Shown here piece after piece: positions 48,351 to 60,378 of a stretch of 64,000 nt of DNA. Numbering within the stretch: position 1 is the first letter of the stretch; the number at the start of each line of letters is the position of its first letter. Below the pieces are notes generated by a model. It searched no databases. It saw nothing but the letters and a program-made list of their open reading frames with translations, and was not told where the DNA came from. Origin of the DNA: Sympetrum striolatum (Eukaryota > Arthropoda > Insecta > Odonata > Libellulidae); assembly GCA_947579665.1 (NCBI GenBank), contig OX388345.1:58581454-58645453 (forward strand), in the 5' to 3' direction. Made by a program: the position numbers and the translations under genes.

Positions 48351-50060
48351 TTATTCCCATTTGATCATATTTTCATTTCTACTTAATTTTACTGGTCTCT
48401 AGGCAGTTGTCAAACATCAGATATGATGATTTGACGGATTCTTTAATTTTTTTAATTCATTAAAATTTGTAATCTATCCACCCTTTTGTTTCTTAAACTT
48501 TATTGTATATATATATGTGCAGTGTATTTTGTTTAGAATTTAATGTGTGTATGTGTACATTGTTCACATACACACATAAAATCGTCTAATAAAACTCGTA
48601 CATTACTCATGTCTCATCCCATAATTATTGTATCGCGATCTGCCATCTGTCGTAAACGTATAACGACTTTAACCTTTACTCACATGCATATAGAAGTGTC
48701 TTTGGTCCTTTCTAATTCAAGGAGTGACCAAGTCCAGTACTCTACAGTACCATGAAAATATTGTCAATTTACAGGTCGTATCACCAGCACTGTGGCAGCT
48801 TTGCATACTTCTCGTGTCTCTTGCGTAATTAAGAACTGCCAAAAATATTTACCCTAAATCCTAACTGAATTTAATGATTAAGATAAGATATATTGCAGAT
48901 CATGAACTATGAGACCGTTGATATTGAAAATGGTTTAATTCATTAATAAAATATATTTTTAACATTTACATATTTACCCTTTAAACTGCCAGTAGCACAT
49001 AGAGTGGAAAAATTACTATATTCACCGAATTTTGATTGACTAATGCCACAGAATTTAGTTTTCGGTTTAGTTTCTTTAATTAGATATCACTTTTAGTAAA
49101 ACTGCGTTTTTTATGTATATTTCCCCATGAAAATCGAAATCGTATAAGTTGTGACCACAGAAATCTTCCCTTCGACTTGATACTAAAGGGAATAGATTTT
49201 TTGTTTTGAGGAAATATTTTGGTTGTATTTAACGGCAGCTTAGAGTGCATGCTATGCTTCAAGTTTTGGTATAGAAAATTGAATTTACGTATAGGACAGC
49301 CTTTGGACTACCCACATCTGAATCGTTTTGTTGCCATGGTTACGCGCCTCTGCTAAACACCTCAAGGTACTCCTCTATTCTAAAGGGAGTCTTTTGAGTG
49401 TGATGAATTGGGTCAGGACAGGAAGGGAGGCGAAGAATGAATGATGCATGGACGATCTGAAGCGATATGAGTAAGTCAGAGTAGGAAAGTTTAGGGAAAC
49501 CTTGTTAAGAAGAGGGGCCCCAGCTAGTTCGCTGCGAAAGAGTAAAGCGTGATTGATATGTGTGTAAGTAAACTTCCGTGTTGAATGGTTGAATCACCCC
49601 ATTTTTTTGATCAACCAGTTGAAGCTGAAGACGCTTCCCCCACCGTCCTTTCCTTCCCCTCTCTCTGCCTCTCTCAGGAGCGGACGAATTTAGATAGAGA
49701 TCGTCTCGGAAAAGACGTGACTCACTCAATCCAATGCTTTCCTTTTAGCTTTCTGTGACTCGTTCAGCGGCAGACCGAAGGAACAGTTACCAACGGAAGT
49801 AACATAACCCTACGCGCGTCCAGTGCGTGATTTTGATTTAAAGACTTATTATTTTCATCATCAACGCATCATCAGGGCTTATTAAATTGTCGAAAGCTGA
49901 GACGCTATTTCTTGAGGCAATAACGAGCACTCGGACTTCTGTTTCTTTCCAAAGACATCAGCAAGTAACTCTGCACGTAGAAAAAAATGTTCTATGTTAT
50001 GTTTTAATGATAATATTGTAACTAGTTTACTAACTCTATAATCCACTATTCTTTACATTA
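48351..50060. other. Non-coding, nothing recognised
   Basis: A short palindromic TGTGTATGTGTACATTGTTCACATACACACA-like stretch occurs at about 48,544-48,577. Otherwise no feature. Confidence 0.35.
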
Positions 50061-50061
50061 T

Positions 50062-50570
50062 CTAGATATATGATAGATATTGTCTATGTAAGAGCCCTGC
50101 AAGCCGCCTTTCGGCGTGTGGTATGGGGTGCAAGCACTTTGACTCTATTTTCCTAATCGATTGCTTTCGCGGATATCGTTCGCGGAGAAACTGTATTCCT
50201 GAAACGGTTCGTTCTAGCATTTCCCTGATCTTCCTCGCAGTATCAGATCGGCATATATAACAGGAAGGTCGCATTATATCTGTTGCATCTTCTGAAAACG
50301 TAACTTTTCTGAACTTATTTAGTAATTTTATCTTTTTAATTAGTCTTCTATCTTCTAGTAATTCCCATCCCGCGTCCTGTGACATCTGAGTAACGCTCAC
50401 TGGTTTATTGCAGCAATTCTTTACAAATCGTATCGCCTTTCGTTTTAATTCGTCTAAATCCAGGATATGACATTTATTGGCAGGGTCCCATACACTATAT
50501 GCATACTCAAGGTGAGGCCTAACTAACGCAAAGTAACATCGCTCGCGAAATTTTTTTCATTCCTACCGAC
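50062..50570 (-). pseudogene. CR1-like LINE reverse transcriptase C-terminus (5'-truncated)
   Basis: Read on the minus strand from about 50,570: RERCYFALVRPHLEYAYSVW (the conserved post-thumb block ALVRPHLEY), then IRFVKNCCNKPVSVTQM, DAGWELLEDRR and DTARKIREMLERT. This is the tail of a CR1/L2-like non-LTR ORF2, after the polymerase catalytic motifs. The main frame is open for 112 codons. The 5' part is missing, as usual for LINE copies. The same family is present on the plus strand at 60,379-61,262. Confidence 0.75.
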
Positions 50571-50574
50571 TATC

Positions 50575-52490
50575 CTTTTTACGAATATATTATGATAGAT
50601 ACCCTGAAATACTAATAAATGTAGCAGTAATGAACATTGTAGCAATGGATGTAATATTGGAGTAACAATATATAAAGTAGTACAATAGCAATGATTATAG
50701 TTGTGCAGTAGAGTCGGACCCTGGAATATAAAGTGAATAAGAATTAACGTATGTTCTTACGAGTAACATAAGTTAATGATTTGCGAATTTAAAAATTGTT
50801 GCATATCATAAACATTTAGTATTTTGATGCTAACTTCTGCTACATCGCATATTTAGCTTTATAATCATTAATCTATTACCTCCGAAATACTATTATCCGA
50901 AACAATACAAACAATATGGATTTAGAGAGTTACCTAGCTAGATTTCTCTTCACTCTCTTCACTCAAAACTATGGGCGTGGTTTGTCCCTCAGTTCAAATC
51001 CGAGAAGCGCGACTACTCCACTGTGCTCTGTTTACAGTCTTCGGAGATGTTGGATTTTTTGTCGTGCTTTCGAGCGCCAAATTCGCGCCACATGTTCTTC
51101 GATGTTTGCTCTCCGAAATCACAGTTGTCCGTTAGAATCGCAAACTGTTTCCTAGCGGAACCGAAAAGTGGTTCAAAATAACCCACTTGGAAATGATTGA
51201 AGGTGAGCTGTTTGATTTCTCTTATTTTCGGTTTGAAGAAAATGAGATGAAAATAATGATCATATTGGATGGCTATAGATAATGATCTCTCGCCTTTATT
51301 CCTTTTAATCTCGATCGCTCGCGCGTAGTTCTTTCCTTCGTCTCTTTATTCTAAAGCTCATGTCAAAATGACCTGTAACATGCATGGCTTTAACTTTTAA
51401 GGCAGGCATGTGCGGAATCTATTCCTTAATATTTTATCTTTCGATTAGGCTTATATTTCATCAGAAACTTCTTTTATTCTTTTTTTTCTGTCTATTTCTT
51501 TTTAAAACTTCTTATACAAACGTATATGCATAAGTATAGATTATTCCCCATATATTTCATGGCAGTGAGCATGTAATTTGTGTACGTTGTGTAACTGTCT
51601 ACAGCTACTATATAAATTGGTTTAGGGTGACGCCCATAATTATATCTTTAAGTGATAATATATTATATTATTAATATTTCCATGAATTCTTACAATATAT
51701 TTCCGTGAAATTTCCGGCATATGTAAAATAATTAAAAATCTAGTAAAAACGCTATGGTATTAGATTTACTTTTAACTCCTCGTCAATTCCTAAGCATTTT
51801 GCTTGTATTGCTGACTGCCATTGGGGTCGATCCTAAAAATCCCCCTCCCAATTTGTATCTGTCTGTGAAACGCGCCGACAGTAAACGAGATTGAATAATA
51901 AAGTAAATTCAAAATTCAAATTATCTCCTTATTTCCACGGGTAAAGAATTTTTGTACTTATGGGCGTATGCAGTTAAGTCCCTTATCATTTTAGTTTCCA
52001 AGTGGATTGATGACCTTTTCGCATGTTCACCAAGCTCTTCAATCCCTTCTCAGATGGTTATTTTTAGTTTTTCGAGCTTATTGCCGGTTTCAACTGCTGC
52101 CTCCCAGCTAAGCATAATGGTGTAGCAAGTTTCTCCAAGTCCTTTGAGCATTGCTAGAATAAGTTTCTCATCCCAAAAGACCGTTTGCATTAATCTATTG
52201 TGAAACGGTTATAGTTTTAATATGTTGTGAGCGTGAGGCGATGGATATTTCCATCCCATGATTTGCTTATTACTCTCCGGTTCATATTGATGTGCCCATG
52301 CCTTTTAGAATCGATATGCTAGGTGTAAAATTTCCTTATAGCGTTGGAAAATCGAATTAGAGTTGCCTTTACGGTTTTATATTACTAAATACTTTTATTA
52401 AACGTTTTTTCAGTGGAATAATACCAAGTTAAGGGCCACGTAATCTATATTATCCTTGATACACCTCCTTGATGTATTTCGCTGTCGCAG
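50575..52490. other. Non-coding upstream of an orphan exon
   Basis: I looked here for a first exon to go with 52,491-52,658 and found none that I can support. A 79-codon frame at 50,916-51,155 is in GC-richer DNA but unrecognised. Confidence 0.3.
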
Positions 52491-52658
52491 GTTCAGCGAA
52501 AATTTGGTATGGATGAGAAGATGCAGGCGCTGTTTCGTAGACAACCAATGAGCGTTTTGAAAGGGGTGAAGAGTTGTGTTGAAAGATATAAAGAGTGCAT
52601 CCCCACACAGGTGGAGAAGTGCCTGCTGGGATTGTTGTCAGTCAGATGTTGTTGCACG
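52491..52658 (+). CDS. Candidate cysteine-rich internal exon
   Basis: Not recognised. The stretch starts after GTATTTCGCTGTCGCAG and ends before GTAAATG, so both splice sites are present. It is exactly 56 codons, open in one frame only; the other two plus frames have early stops. Composition (GAG, AAG, CTG, GTG codons) is clearly more coding-like and GC-richer than the AT-rich flanks. The product, VQRKFGMDEKMQALFRRQP through LKGVKSCVERYKECIPTQVE to KCLLGLLSVRCCCT, has six Cys in its second half, spaced like a small disulfide-bonded or helical secreted domain. No first or last exon was found nearby. It may lie inside the integrin intron as a nested gene, or belong to a separate gene. No family is claimed. 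Confidence 0.45.
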
Positions 52659-52659
52659 G

Positions 52660-53177
52660 TAAATGTCTCTACTTTGTTATTCTAGTAGATTCAGAGCCAT
52701 ACTGTTGGGTTGCCTGAGTAAACTAGTGGCCGAAGGGCCAAAATAAACTTTAGAGGGTTTTATTTATTATTTTAATACGATTCATTTAGAAATAAAATTT
52801 CATTTCAAAATGATGGATTTCAAATTCTAGATTCTCTTTTCTTCTCATTATTTATGATTTATCTTGATTGAAAGTGATATATGTTGGGATTAAGTAAATG
52901 GTCTTTGGTTAAAAAGAAATAAAGGGCTACTTGCTTCGAGAACTTTCATCACAATATTTCCCGTTGCCTTTCCTCTATTTATTTGAGGAATTTTCTGTTA
53001 ATTTCGTCGATTGAAAGCAGACAACCTTCTCAATTTGAATAGACCCATCCAGAAGTAGCCCACGCCACAATAGTACCTAATAGTACCCATTGTAATAGTA
53101 CATATTTACTCGATAATACACAAACATTTGAGAGCTCGAATAAATGATCATTAGTAATATATTAAATTAATGAAACA
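52660..53177. other. Non-coding, nothing recognised
   Basis: AT-rich; no downstream exon was identified. Confidence 0.35.
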
Positions 53178-53393
53178 CCAAAAACTATTAAAAAATGTAA
53201 ATGCTGTGGCGATATGCATATTTCGCTCCCAATGGAAGCATCTTCAAAGCCCGGAAGTCGGCAAGGAACTGCAAGTTTAACACTATATTTAAGTTCTTGC
53301 CCATCTCCAGGCTATGAAGAGGCTTCGATTGGGAGCGAAACATGTACATCTCCATAGCATTTACATTCTTTGATGGTTTTTGCTTCTTCGTTT
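53178..53393. mobile_element. Foldback MITE with about 100-bp arms
   Basis: The left arm (AAATGTAAATGCTGTGG, then TTTCGCTCCCAATGGAAGC, ATCTTCAAAGCC) is the inverted counterpart of the right (GGCTATGAAGAGGCTTCGAT, TGGGAGCGAAAC, CCATAGCATTTACATT). Arms run about 53,179-53,279 and 53,286-53,392 and pair at roughly 80% with almost no loop. No coding capacity. A transcript would form a long hairpin. Target-site duplication not clear. Confidence 0.8.
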
Positions 53394-54963
53394 ATTCTAT
53401 ATTTCAACCATCAGCGTCCTGCCATTTTATATCAGTAATATCTGTATATATCAACCAGGCGTAGTCGCAATTAAGCTTGCATTTATTCTCACCTCTCATC
53501 GCTATCAAAACAGCCCATCAGTTTACTACAGATCGTAACCAATACATAAATGTTTTTCAGCACGCTAACGTCTCGAAGGTATTAATAACCGAGGTGGTGA
53601 TGTGCATGTTAATTAATGCAATCAAAATCGATCACAGTTATGTTAGATTATTCGTCTTAGAATCCACCAACGCTATGTTCCGATACATGTTATATAGGAA
53701 CGAATTTATTTATTTAAATAGATATGTTACGGAGTTTGGATCCCTTCCCAGTAAAAGAACGACGCTCGTCTTTAGATTTCGATGTGGGAGAAGGATCGAG
53801 ACAAGCTCCACAACTAAGTGTTTCATTAGAAGCGGAAGTGGTTTTTTTTCTTTTTAATGACCTGAAGAGCGCTTGGGTCAATGCCAAGTGACCAAGTGAC
53901 GAAAAACCCCACTCTTACGACGTTTTTTCTCAATGACTTGGGGAGGCGGGTTGGAAAAATATATACGTCCTAAGTGCTTGAGTGTGTTACGAGAAGGGGA
54001 GTACTGATACGCCTCGTAACCATCGGAGGCATTCTGCAGGGGAAAATTCCGGTTTTCCGGTGCGCCACTGGAATGAAGGTTTGTTCCTAGAATGATGGAC
54101 AACCCCAGGTACATGGCCGAGGGCAACGCAAAAGAAACTGTCTTAACTGCTGCAGTGTAGCGATTTAGTTACAGTTCAATTTAGCACTCAACATCGACTG
54201 AATTGTCAAAAATTTTAACATTTCTCTTTAACTGTTAATAACACAACAAATTCGTATTTCCTCCACTTTGATACTACTACAGTTGTAGTCTAACATGGTT
54301 GCATGAATTTCTTGCTAAGACGTGAATGAGTGTCACGATGACGGTCACATCTGTCATCTACATCTAAATGTCACTTATACTTTTATTTGTGACCCGCCAT
54401 TAAGGTATTGCACTACCAGCAGTGCTACTGCTAGTTTTCGTTTGAAATCATCCTCAGTCCATTAGATACGATACGTGATAATAGAATGTGAAAAGATGTT
54501 TTACCAATCTGCAATCCAAAATCTTATCCGCCGTAAACACTGAGTCTTCCAATAGAATTTCTTTACATCTCCGTGGATTTCTCTATCACCCTCCCCTCCG
54601 TAAGTATCGTTCCTCAATGCGAATGAACTTACAAGGAAATTGTCCCTCTCTCTAGCAGGACAACATTCTTTTTGTCGACGGTAAATCCTACAGATATTTA
54701 ACTAATATCTGAGGAAGGAAATCCGAATCGAGCTGAGAGACAAGATAAATTCTCCAGGAAAATATCAAACCTTTTTCATTCTTCCAGGAAATATATTTTT
54801 ACCCAGAAGAATTTTCCTTGTATTCTTAAAATGGAGGAGAGCGTTAAAAACCAATAAGGTAAATTCTCTGTACACTAAAGCGAATGTAACTTCTCTCATA
54901 TTAGCCTAATTCCTCAAATTACGTGGAAAATATTGGTTTTGTGCCTTCGCGATACAAGACATT
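53394..54963. other. Non-coding, nothing recognised
   Basis: A 126-codon plus frame at 53,477-53,857 shows no motif, no splice support and no family resemblance. The opposite 82-codon frame at 53,878-54,126 is likewise unsupported. Confidence 0.3.
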
Positions 54964-54965
54964 TA

Positions 54966-55474
54966 CCGTATATTTCCGCAGACAAGACGACCTTCAGATA
55001 AGAAGAGGCATACATTTTCGTCAAAGTTTCATAGTTTAAGCATATGTCCTATAAGAAGACCCCCAAACTATCAACGGCCTACGGGTATAGTTTATATCAG
55101 TGATCATCATCTAGATAGTAAGATTTCACAGTGTATTCGGAATTATGTCGTATTCGTAAATTTTCGAATGAACAAATTTTATTTTCTCGCATTTGGTAGC
55201 ACCGTCTTACGATTGCAAACATTCGCATTCATTCGTATAATTGATCTTGACTGTCAATAGCTCGATAAAAAACTTGTAATATTTATCTTGTTTTAGTATT
55301 ATTTTAGTATTTTTACCTAACTAAATAATTTTAAATATATTGGTTAGTGATTTACCTTTATTAAATGGATTTAAATTTCAATCTATTTTTTTGGTATCTT
55401 TCCTATAAGAAAATCTCAGATTCTGGGACCCTTTTTTATGATTCAACTATAGTCTTATCTACGGAAATATACGG
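54966..55474. mobile_element. TA-flanked MITE, Tigger/mariner-like
   Basis: Left end CCGTATATTTCCGCAGACAA and reverse-complemented right end CCGTATATTTCCGTAGATAA match over about 26 bases with few differences, each next to TA (54,964-54,965; 55,475-55,476). Length, about 0.5 kb, and TA target are the same as for the MITE at 15,201, but the ends differ, so it is a separate family. Internal AAGAAGACC-type words are common in such elements. No transposase. Confidence 0.75.
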
Positions 55475-55476
55475 TA

Positions 55477-56257
55477 GCTATTTTACTGAAACAATAATTA
55501 TTGAAAATTGTTTCATTCTGTGTATGTTACAGTTACAAAAATAGGTTCCGTTGGTTAAGCAGAGCGACAGTGAAACAGTGGTGGACCAGCGATGTGTCAG
55601 GGAGCCAATGAGTAATCTCTAAGTATCGGTCAATGGAGGTAGATGCTCAAGCCACGTCTCCAAGCGAGCTCACCCCAGTCAATCCTCGAGTCATTAGCGT
55701 CCACTTTTTATTTTGATGATACAAAAATTGAACCCACTCCTCCATTTTCTCCATTGTCATCCTCGGGATGCTTTTTCACTTCGAATTTTTTCGAACGGGT
55801 TCGCCTTTTAAATTTATATTCTATTACGCTCACAACCCGTGAGGTGGAACGCGCTAAAATTATAGGATCGGTGTTCGTTTCATGTTACTTTGATAAATAT
55901 TGGGGAGGACACCGCCGCAAAAAACGTAACGGTGCACCGCTCGTTAATTGAAAGGAAGAAGAAATTGAAATATATTTCTCTGTCCCCTTAATGCTTTCCG
56001 TACGATGCTTTTTTCCTCGTTAAATCGTTCGTCTCCGATGAAATGGATCCGGAAATGTGAATGCGCCGTTGGAATTTTAAGTGCTCGAGAAAAGGTTGTC
56101 ATCCTCTAAGAGGATGTCTATCAGATGATACCAGAGATGTGGTAGAGATGCTTTGATACACTTATTCGTTCATATGATGCTTTGTAGCTCTTTTCATTAT
56201 TTATTATAATACCCGTCTCGCATATATTTTATAAATGCATTTACCTACCTAATTACA
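55477..56257. other. Non-coding, nothing recognised
   Basis: A 102-codon plus frame at 55,643-55,951 has no recognisable domain. Confidence 0.3.
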
Positions 56258-56352
56258 GGTTGAAAAACTTCAATAGCCGTCTTTGTAGGCGTTCCTCATC
56301 TTATCCACCGGTGTTCGGCGAAAACAAGAGAAGACATTGCACTTTAATAACA
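56258..56352 (-). repeat. Unnamed dispersed repeat, copy 3 (inverted)
   Basis: On the minus strand: TTAAAGTGCAATGTCTTCTC, CACCGGTGGATAAGATGAGG, AACGCCTACAAAGACGGCTA. It faces copy 4 across about 80 bases, and the spacer holds AAAAGGTACA...TGTACCTTTT, so the whole 56,258-56,590 region is a nested foldback. A 118-codon frame spanning both arms is a by-product. Confidence 0.7.
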
Positions 56353-56431
56353 CTCAATAAGCATTTCGAAAGCAATGCTTTCAGGAGTGAAAAGGTACAA
56401 AAAACTTTTTGTATGTACCTTTTCACCTTTT

Positions 56432-56590
56432 GTTATTTAAAAATGTGCGGTGTCCTCTCTCGTTGTCTTCGAACCCCGGTGAATGAGACGAGGATCGCAG
56501 ACAAAGACTGCTATTCGTGTGTTTCAACCTCTAATTCTTTAACAGCCATGCTCCGAATTTTCTTTCTTTACTACCGATCTGATGTCAAAG
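56432..56590 (+). repeat. Unnamed dispersed repeat, copy 4
   Basis: TTTAAAAATGTGCGGTGTCC, GGTGAATGAGACGAGGATCG, ACAAAGACTGCTATTC, TTTCAACCTCTAATTCTTTA and a TTTTCTTTCTTTACTACC tail line up with the other copies. Confidence 0.7.
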
Positions 56591-59500
56591 TATTCCCTAA
56601 GAAATATATAAAGTAGATTTTTCTTTCCTTTGTAAGACCTTTCTTATAAATTTGATGAAAAGTAATGCTCTGACGGAATCAAGAGAGGCGTTGTATGAAA
56701 GAAAATTTAATATTAATTATTATTCTTTTCGTCGAACGTTATTTTCGATCCGAAATCTCGAAGACTTGAATATAATGTATCCATATGTTCAACAAATTTA
56801 CATCTTGCTATCAATGATATTTTGGTTTTCAACTTTATTTCTAATGCTTAAAATATGCCAGGGTTTATTTACAGCTGTTGCTGAGATGGTAGTAATGACG
56901 GTTCCTTAGTAATTACGGGGGCCTCTATTAGGGGGAGGGAGTTGCTATGGGCCTCTGGGTGTTGGAGCCTTTGAGAATCCCCGGTGGTAATAGTCTTCGA
57001 AATAATCTATCTGGAAAATAGATGAGTAACATGGGAGGAACATCCTCTCAAAGGGATTACTAAGTTTGGGGGAGGATTCCAAAGGTCCTTTGCCAAATGA
57101 GTACGAGGCACTTGATAAGACAGGATGATCAGAAATTACCTACAGATTGCGGCAATCAAGGCTAGGTATAAATATATTTTCAATTGTTACGGTCTCATTA
57201 TTTTTCTGTATATCTGTCAAAACCTTAGCAAATGGTTACACGGTATAATTCCCCACTTTAAAAAAAGGTGATACTGATTTAATATGGATATGAAAGATGG
57301 GACTCATAAGTCCCAATTTTACCTAAAAAAGTCCCTTAATTTAAAATAATAATACAAACTTGAACAATTGCAGTTGAATGAGAAATATGAGTCATCAAAG
57401 TACGTTCCCGCGGATCCTTGACACGCCTCTGACGGAGGAGAATGAAATGAATTTCGAAACAAAAGATTTACTAATAAGATTTTTCACTTCTAGAATATGA
57501 TTTAAATTTAAGCCGTCGCATAAACCAAGGCACCAGCCATGTTCGAGCTTTTGTGGATAATAAATCTAACATTTAAATTACTACGTCGTATTTGATATAG
57601 TACATACTTGCCCTCCGCGTATCCAGAGTTCTTGAAAAATTATCTCTCCATAGCAACTGCGCTACTCCTGAGAGGAAGTAATGGTTGTTTGTCTATTTCG
57701 GTGTTACCTCAGGAAAACATGGAGGTCGACAAACTTAAGCACCCCTAAATATGTTATATAAGGATGGTTTTCTGTATTTGAAAGTATCGATTTAGTAGAC
57801 TTCTAGTTAAGATGAGCTATGTCGTTAGATGATAACATTGAATATCGACAAGCGGAATGATTTTTGATTAAAAATTTCTAACCGTACATATTAATGTAAT
57901 AATGTAACTCTATGCAAACAAATACAGATTTGCATATAGCGCATTATTTTTTAGCCTTTTATCTTCACTATGGTATCTTTTGGCTCTAGTTCTACTTTAG
58001 TTTAGTAAAAGTTACTGTGTTTTTTTTTTGAACTTGTTTCATTTAACAGTAATTCGATTGTGTTGGAATTCCACAAAATTACGGCCTCCTCCGTGACATT
58101 TTCTTTTAGTTATTTTAAAGGTGCACCTAGCGTTACTTGAAATAACCATGTGGCAACTGATTTCCTTAGTACCATCGGAGTATCTTCCGCTTGAAGGTAT
58201 TTCTTCTTTGGGAGGAGGTAGAGATTTATAGGCACAAACGCTAAATTGTTGATATCCAAAAAACCACTTTATTACGTAAAAGCGGCTCAACGTGAAATTC
58301 CGCCTCGATTGAGGGCCCTCTCTTCAGCCCAAGTTCAGAGTCTTTGGACCGACTGTCCCCTCCTCAGTGGTCAATGGGCTCTGCCTCACTCTTTCCCTCT
58401 TTTTGTCTTTCCCTTGTTTAACGATTCTCAGAATGCTCCAGACCCGCTCTTCTGTCTCCTTCAACCATTCAACTGCCCTATTCCATACCCTCGCCCATTC
58501 ACTCAAAACGAAGCAGACTCGTTTAAATATACATATATTATGGTGCAGTTAGTATTGACGAACTTGGTTATACTAGTGAACTCTTTAATATCCACTACTC
58601 AATAATTTTGGAGTTATTTTTCTTGTAACCCTATTACATGCTTTTCGCTATGTTCTTCACCGTTTATATTGATTTATTCATCTGAATATGTATGCATATA
58701 TGTCTTGTTTACCTATTAAATCTCTCTTAACGTGCTTTTCCATGAGAAGTGATCCAACTATCAGTTGTTTTCGCAGGTTTATCACCCTTCTTGCGGGTGA
58801 TTTCCTGCTTTGGTGTTTATTTTTTCCTGAGCTAAACCTTAGGTTTTTAAACCCGGAATGTAGTTTACTTAGTTGTACCTTTTCAGACAATCTGTTTCTT
58901 TAAAATTAATATGACGAAGGGTTAGATGAAAGAAGAGACTTAAAAGTATCAATATCACCCTAATAAAAGACGTATATTGTTATTATAATATTAAGAGATA
59001 ACAAAACTGCGAAATCTGATTGATTCCATAAAGTAAAAGGATTGAACTAATTTAAATTATTGATGTGCTATCAGAAACATACATGGCAACACTATGGAGA
59101 TTAAATTAAAAATACGTCATCCATTAGGGTGCTATTAGAAAGCTAATGGTCAGTTAATTAAGAAATTATATTTTTTGTTATTTGAGATGTTTATTTATTA
59201 TCTTTTATACTTTTAGACTTAGAGAAGTGATAAAGAAAAACATCAATGATATCGCAGTGGAGGAAAATAAAATAACAAATGATTGTTGGGATTGATATCC
59301 GTGCCAATAATTGGTTACAAGATTAATTACGCCTGAATTTATGGAGAGAGAAATAGTCCGCAATTAAAAAAGCGATTTTACAGCAAACGTTAACATTAAG
59401 ATTCAGTAACTGTCGCTGGCGATGTAAATTAGAGGAGAGTGAGCAATGCAGACGGAGGTGATTGTTGCCTTAGGTCCATCTGCAGCCATTCGCTACTGTT

Positions 59501-60378
59501 TGTAAATACATTTAGATGGTAGCGATCGCGTCTTCGATTTCTTTTCAAAATTTCAGTCCAATAAATCGATCGTTGAAATCTCCGAGCAGCAAGGTCCTCA
59601 ATGACTGTCGATTTCACTAATCTCCGTTTCTCGAATGCCAAACTGTAGAATGGAAAAGGAAGTCGAGCGAAGAGTCAGCAAACTTTACTCCTTGCACGTC
59701 GCGGCCTTATCTCATTCTCCCGTCACTTGGACAAATATTTGCTTCGTATCCATATTCCGCTATTTTCTTTGTCTACGCATAGCCAATCTTGCGGAATAGG
59801 AAAGACGACGTTGGTGAATTATTCATAGGAATGGGACAGCAGTCCATCCCTCGGCGTCTCATAACCGTCGTTTTGGATTAGTAACGCTTTTCAATGCAGT
59901 TGCTCTAAAGATTTATAAATCCAAACGGAAATTCTCTTTGCAAACCGATCTTGAGAACCTATTACCGGAGTTGGCGTCAGACTTGCAGAAGCCTTGAGGT
60001 GGGAGGTCTCATGCATCACATAATGATTAGAGGTTCGCTTTTCTGGGCCGCTAACAATCAAAACTTCACTATATACATATATGCCATTTCTCCTTCCCCA
60101 CAAATTAGTCGTCTTCTGTGTGTTTTTCCAATCTATCTCTTCCTTTTGTATCGAATATGGATATGAGTTTGTTTTAAAAGAGACTTTATAGTCTCAATCT
60201 CATCCTGAATAGAGTCCTTTATTAATATTATTATTATTATGGAACTGCCGTCTCATCCTTTTCTTCCATAATCAGTAACCCTTCCTCTTCTACCCCTTCC
60301 TGATTGGTTGTGTTAATTAAATAATCATGTCCTTTTATTTACGGCATTTGCCTGTTTGTATTTATTATATTATTATAC
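56591..60378. other. Non-coding, nothing firm
   Basis: A GC/CT-rich patch at about 58,260-58,510 is open on both strands (119 codons plus, 60 codons minus) but has no recognisable domain. GGGACTCATAAGTCCC at about 57,299 is a short perfect palindrome. No other feature. Confidence 0.3.

Noticed and set aside
53477..53857. 126-codon frame
   Set aside because: No domain, no splice context, composition not distinct from its flanks.
56260..56616. 118-codon frame
   Set aside because: Crosses an inverted pair of a dispersed repeat; not a protein gene.
58246..58605. 119-codon frame and opposing 60-codon frame
   Set aside because: CT-rich patch open on both strands; no recognisable product.
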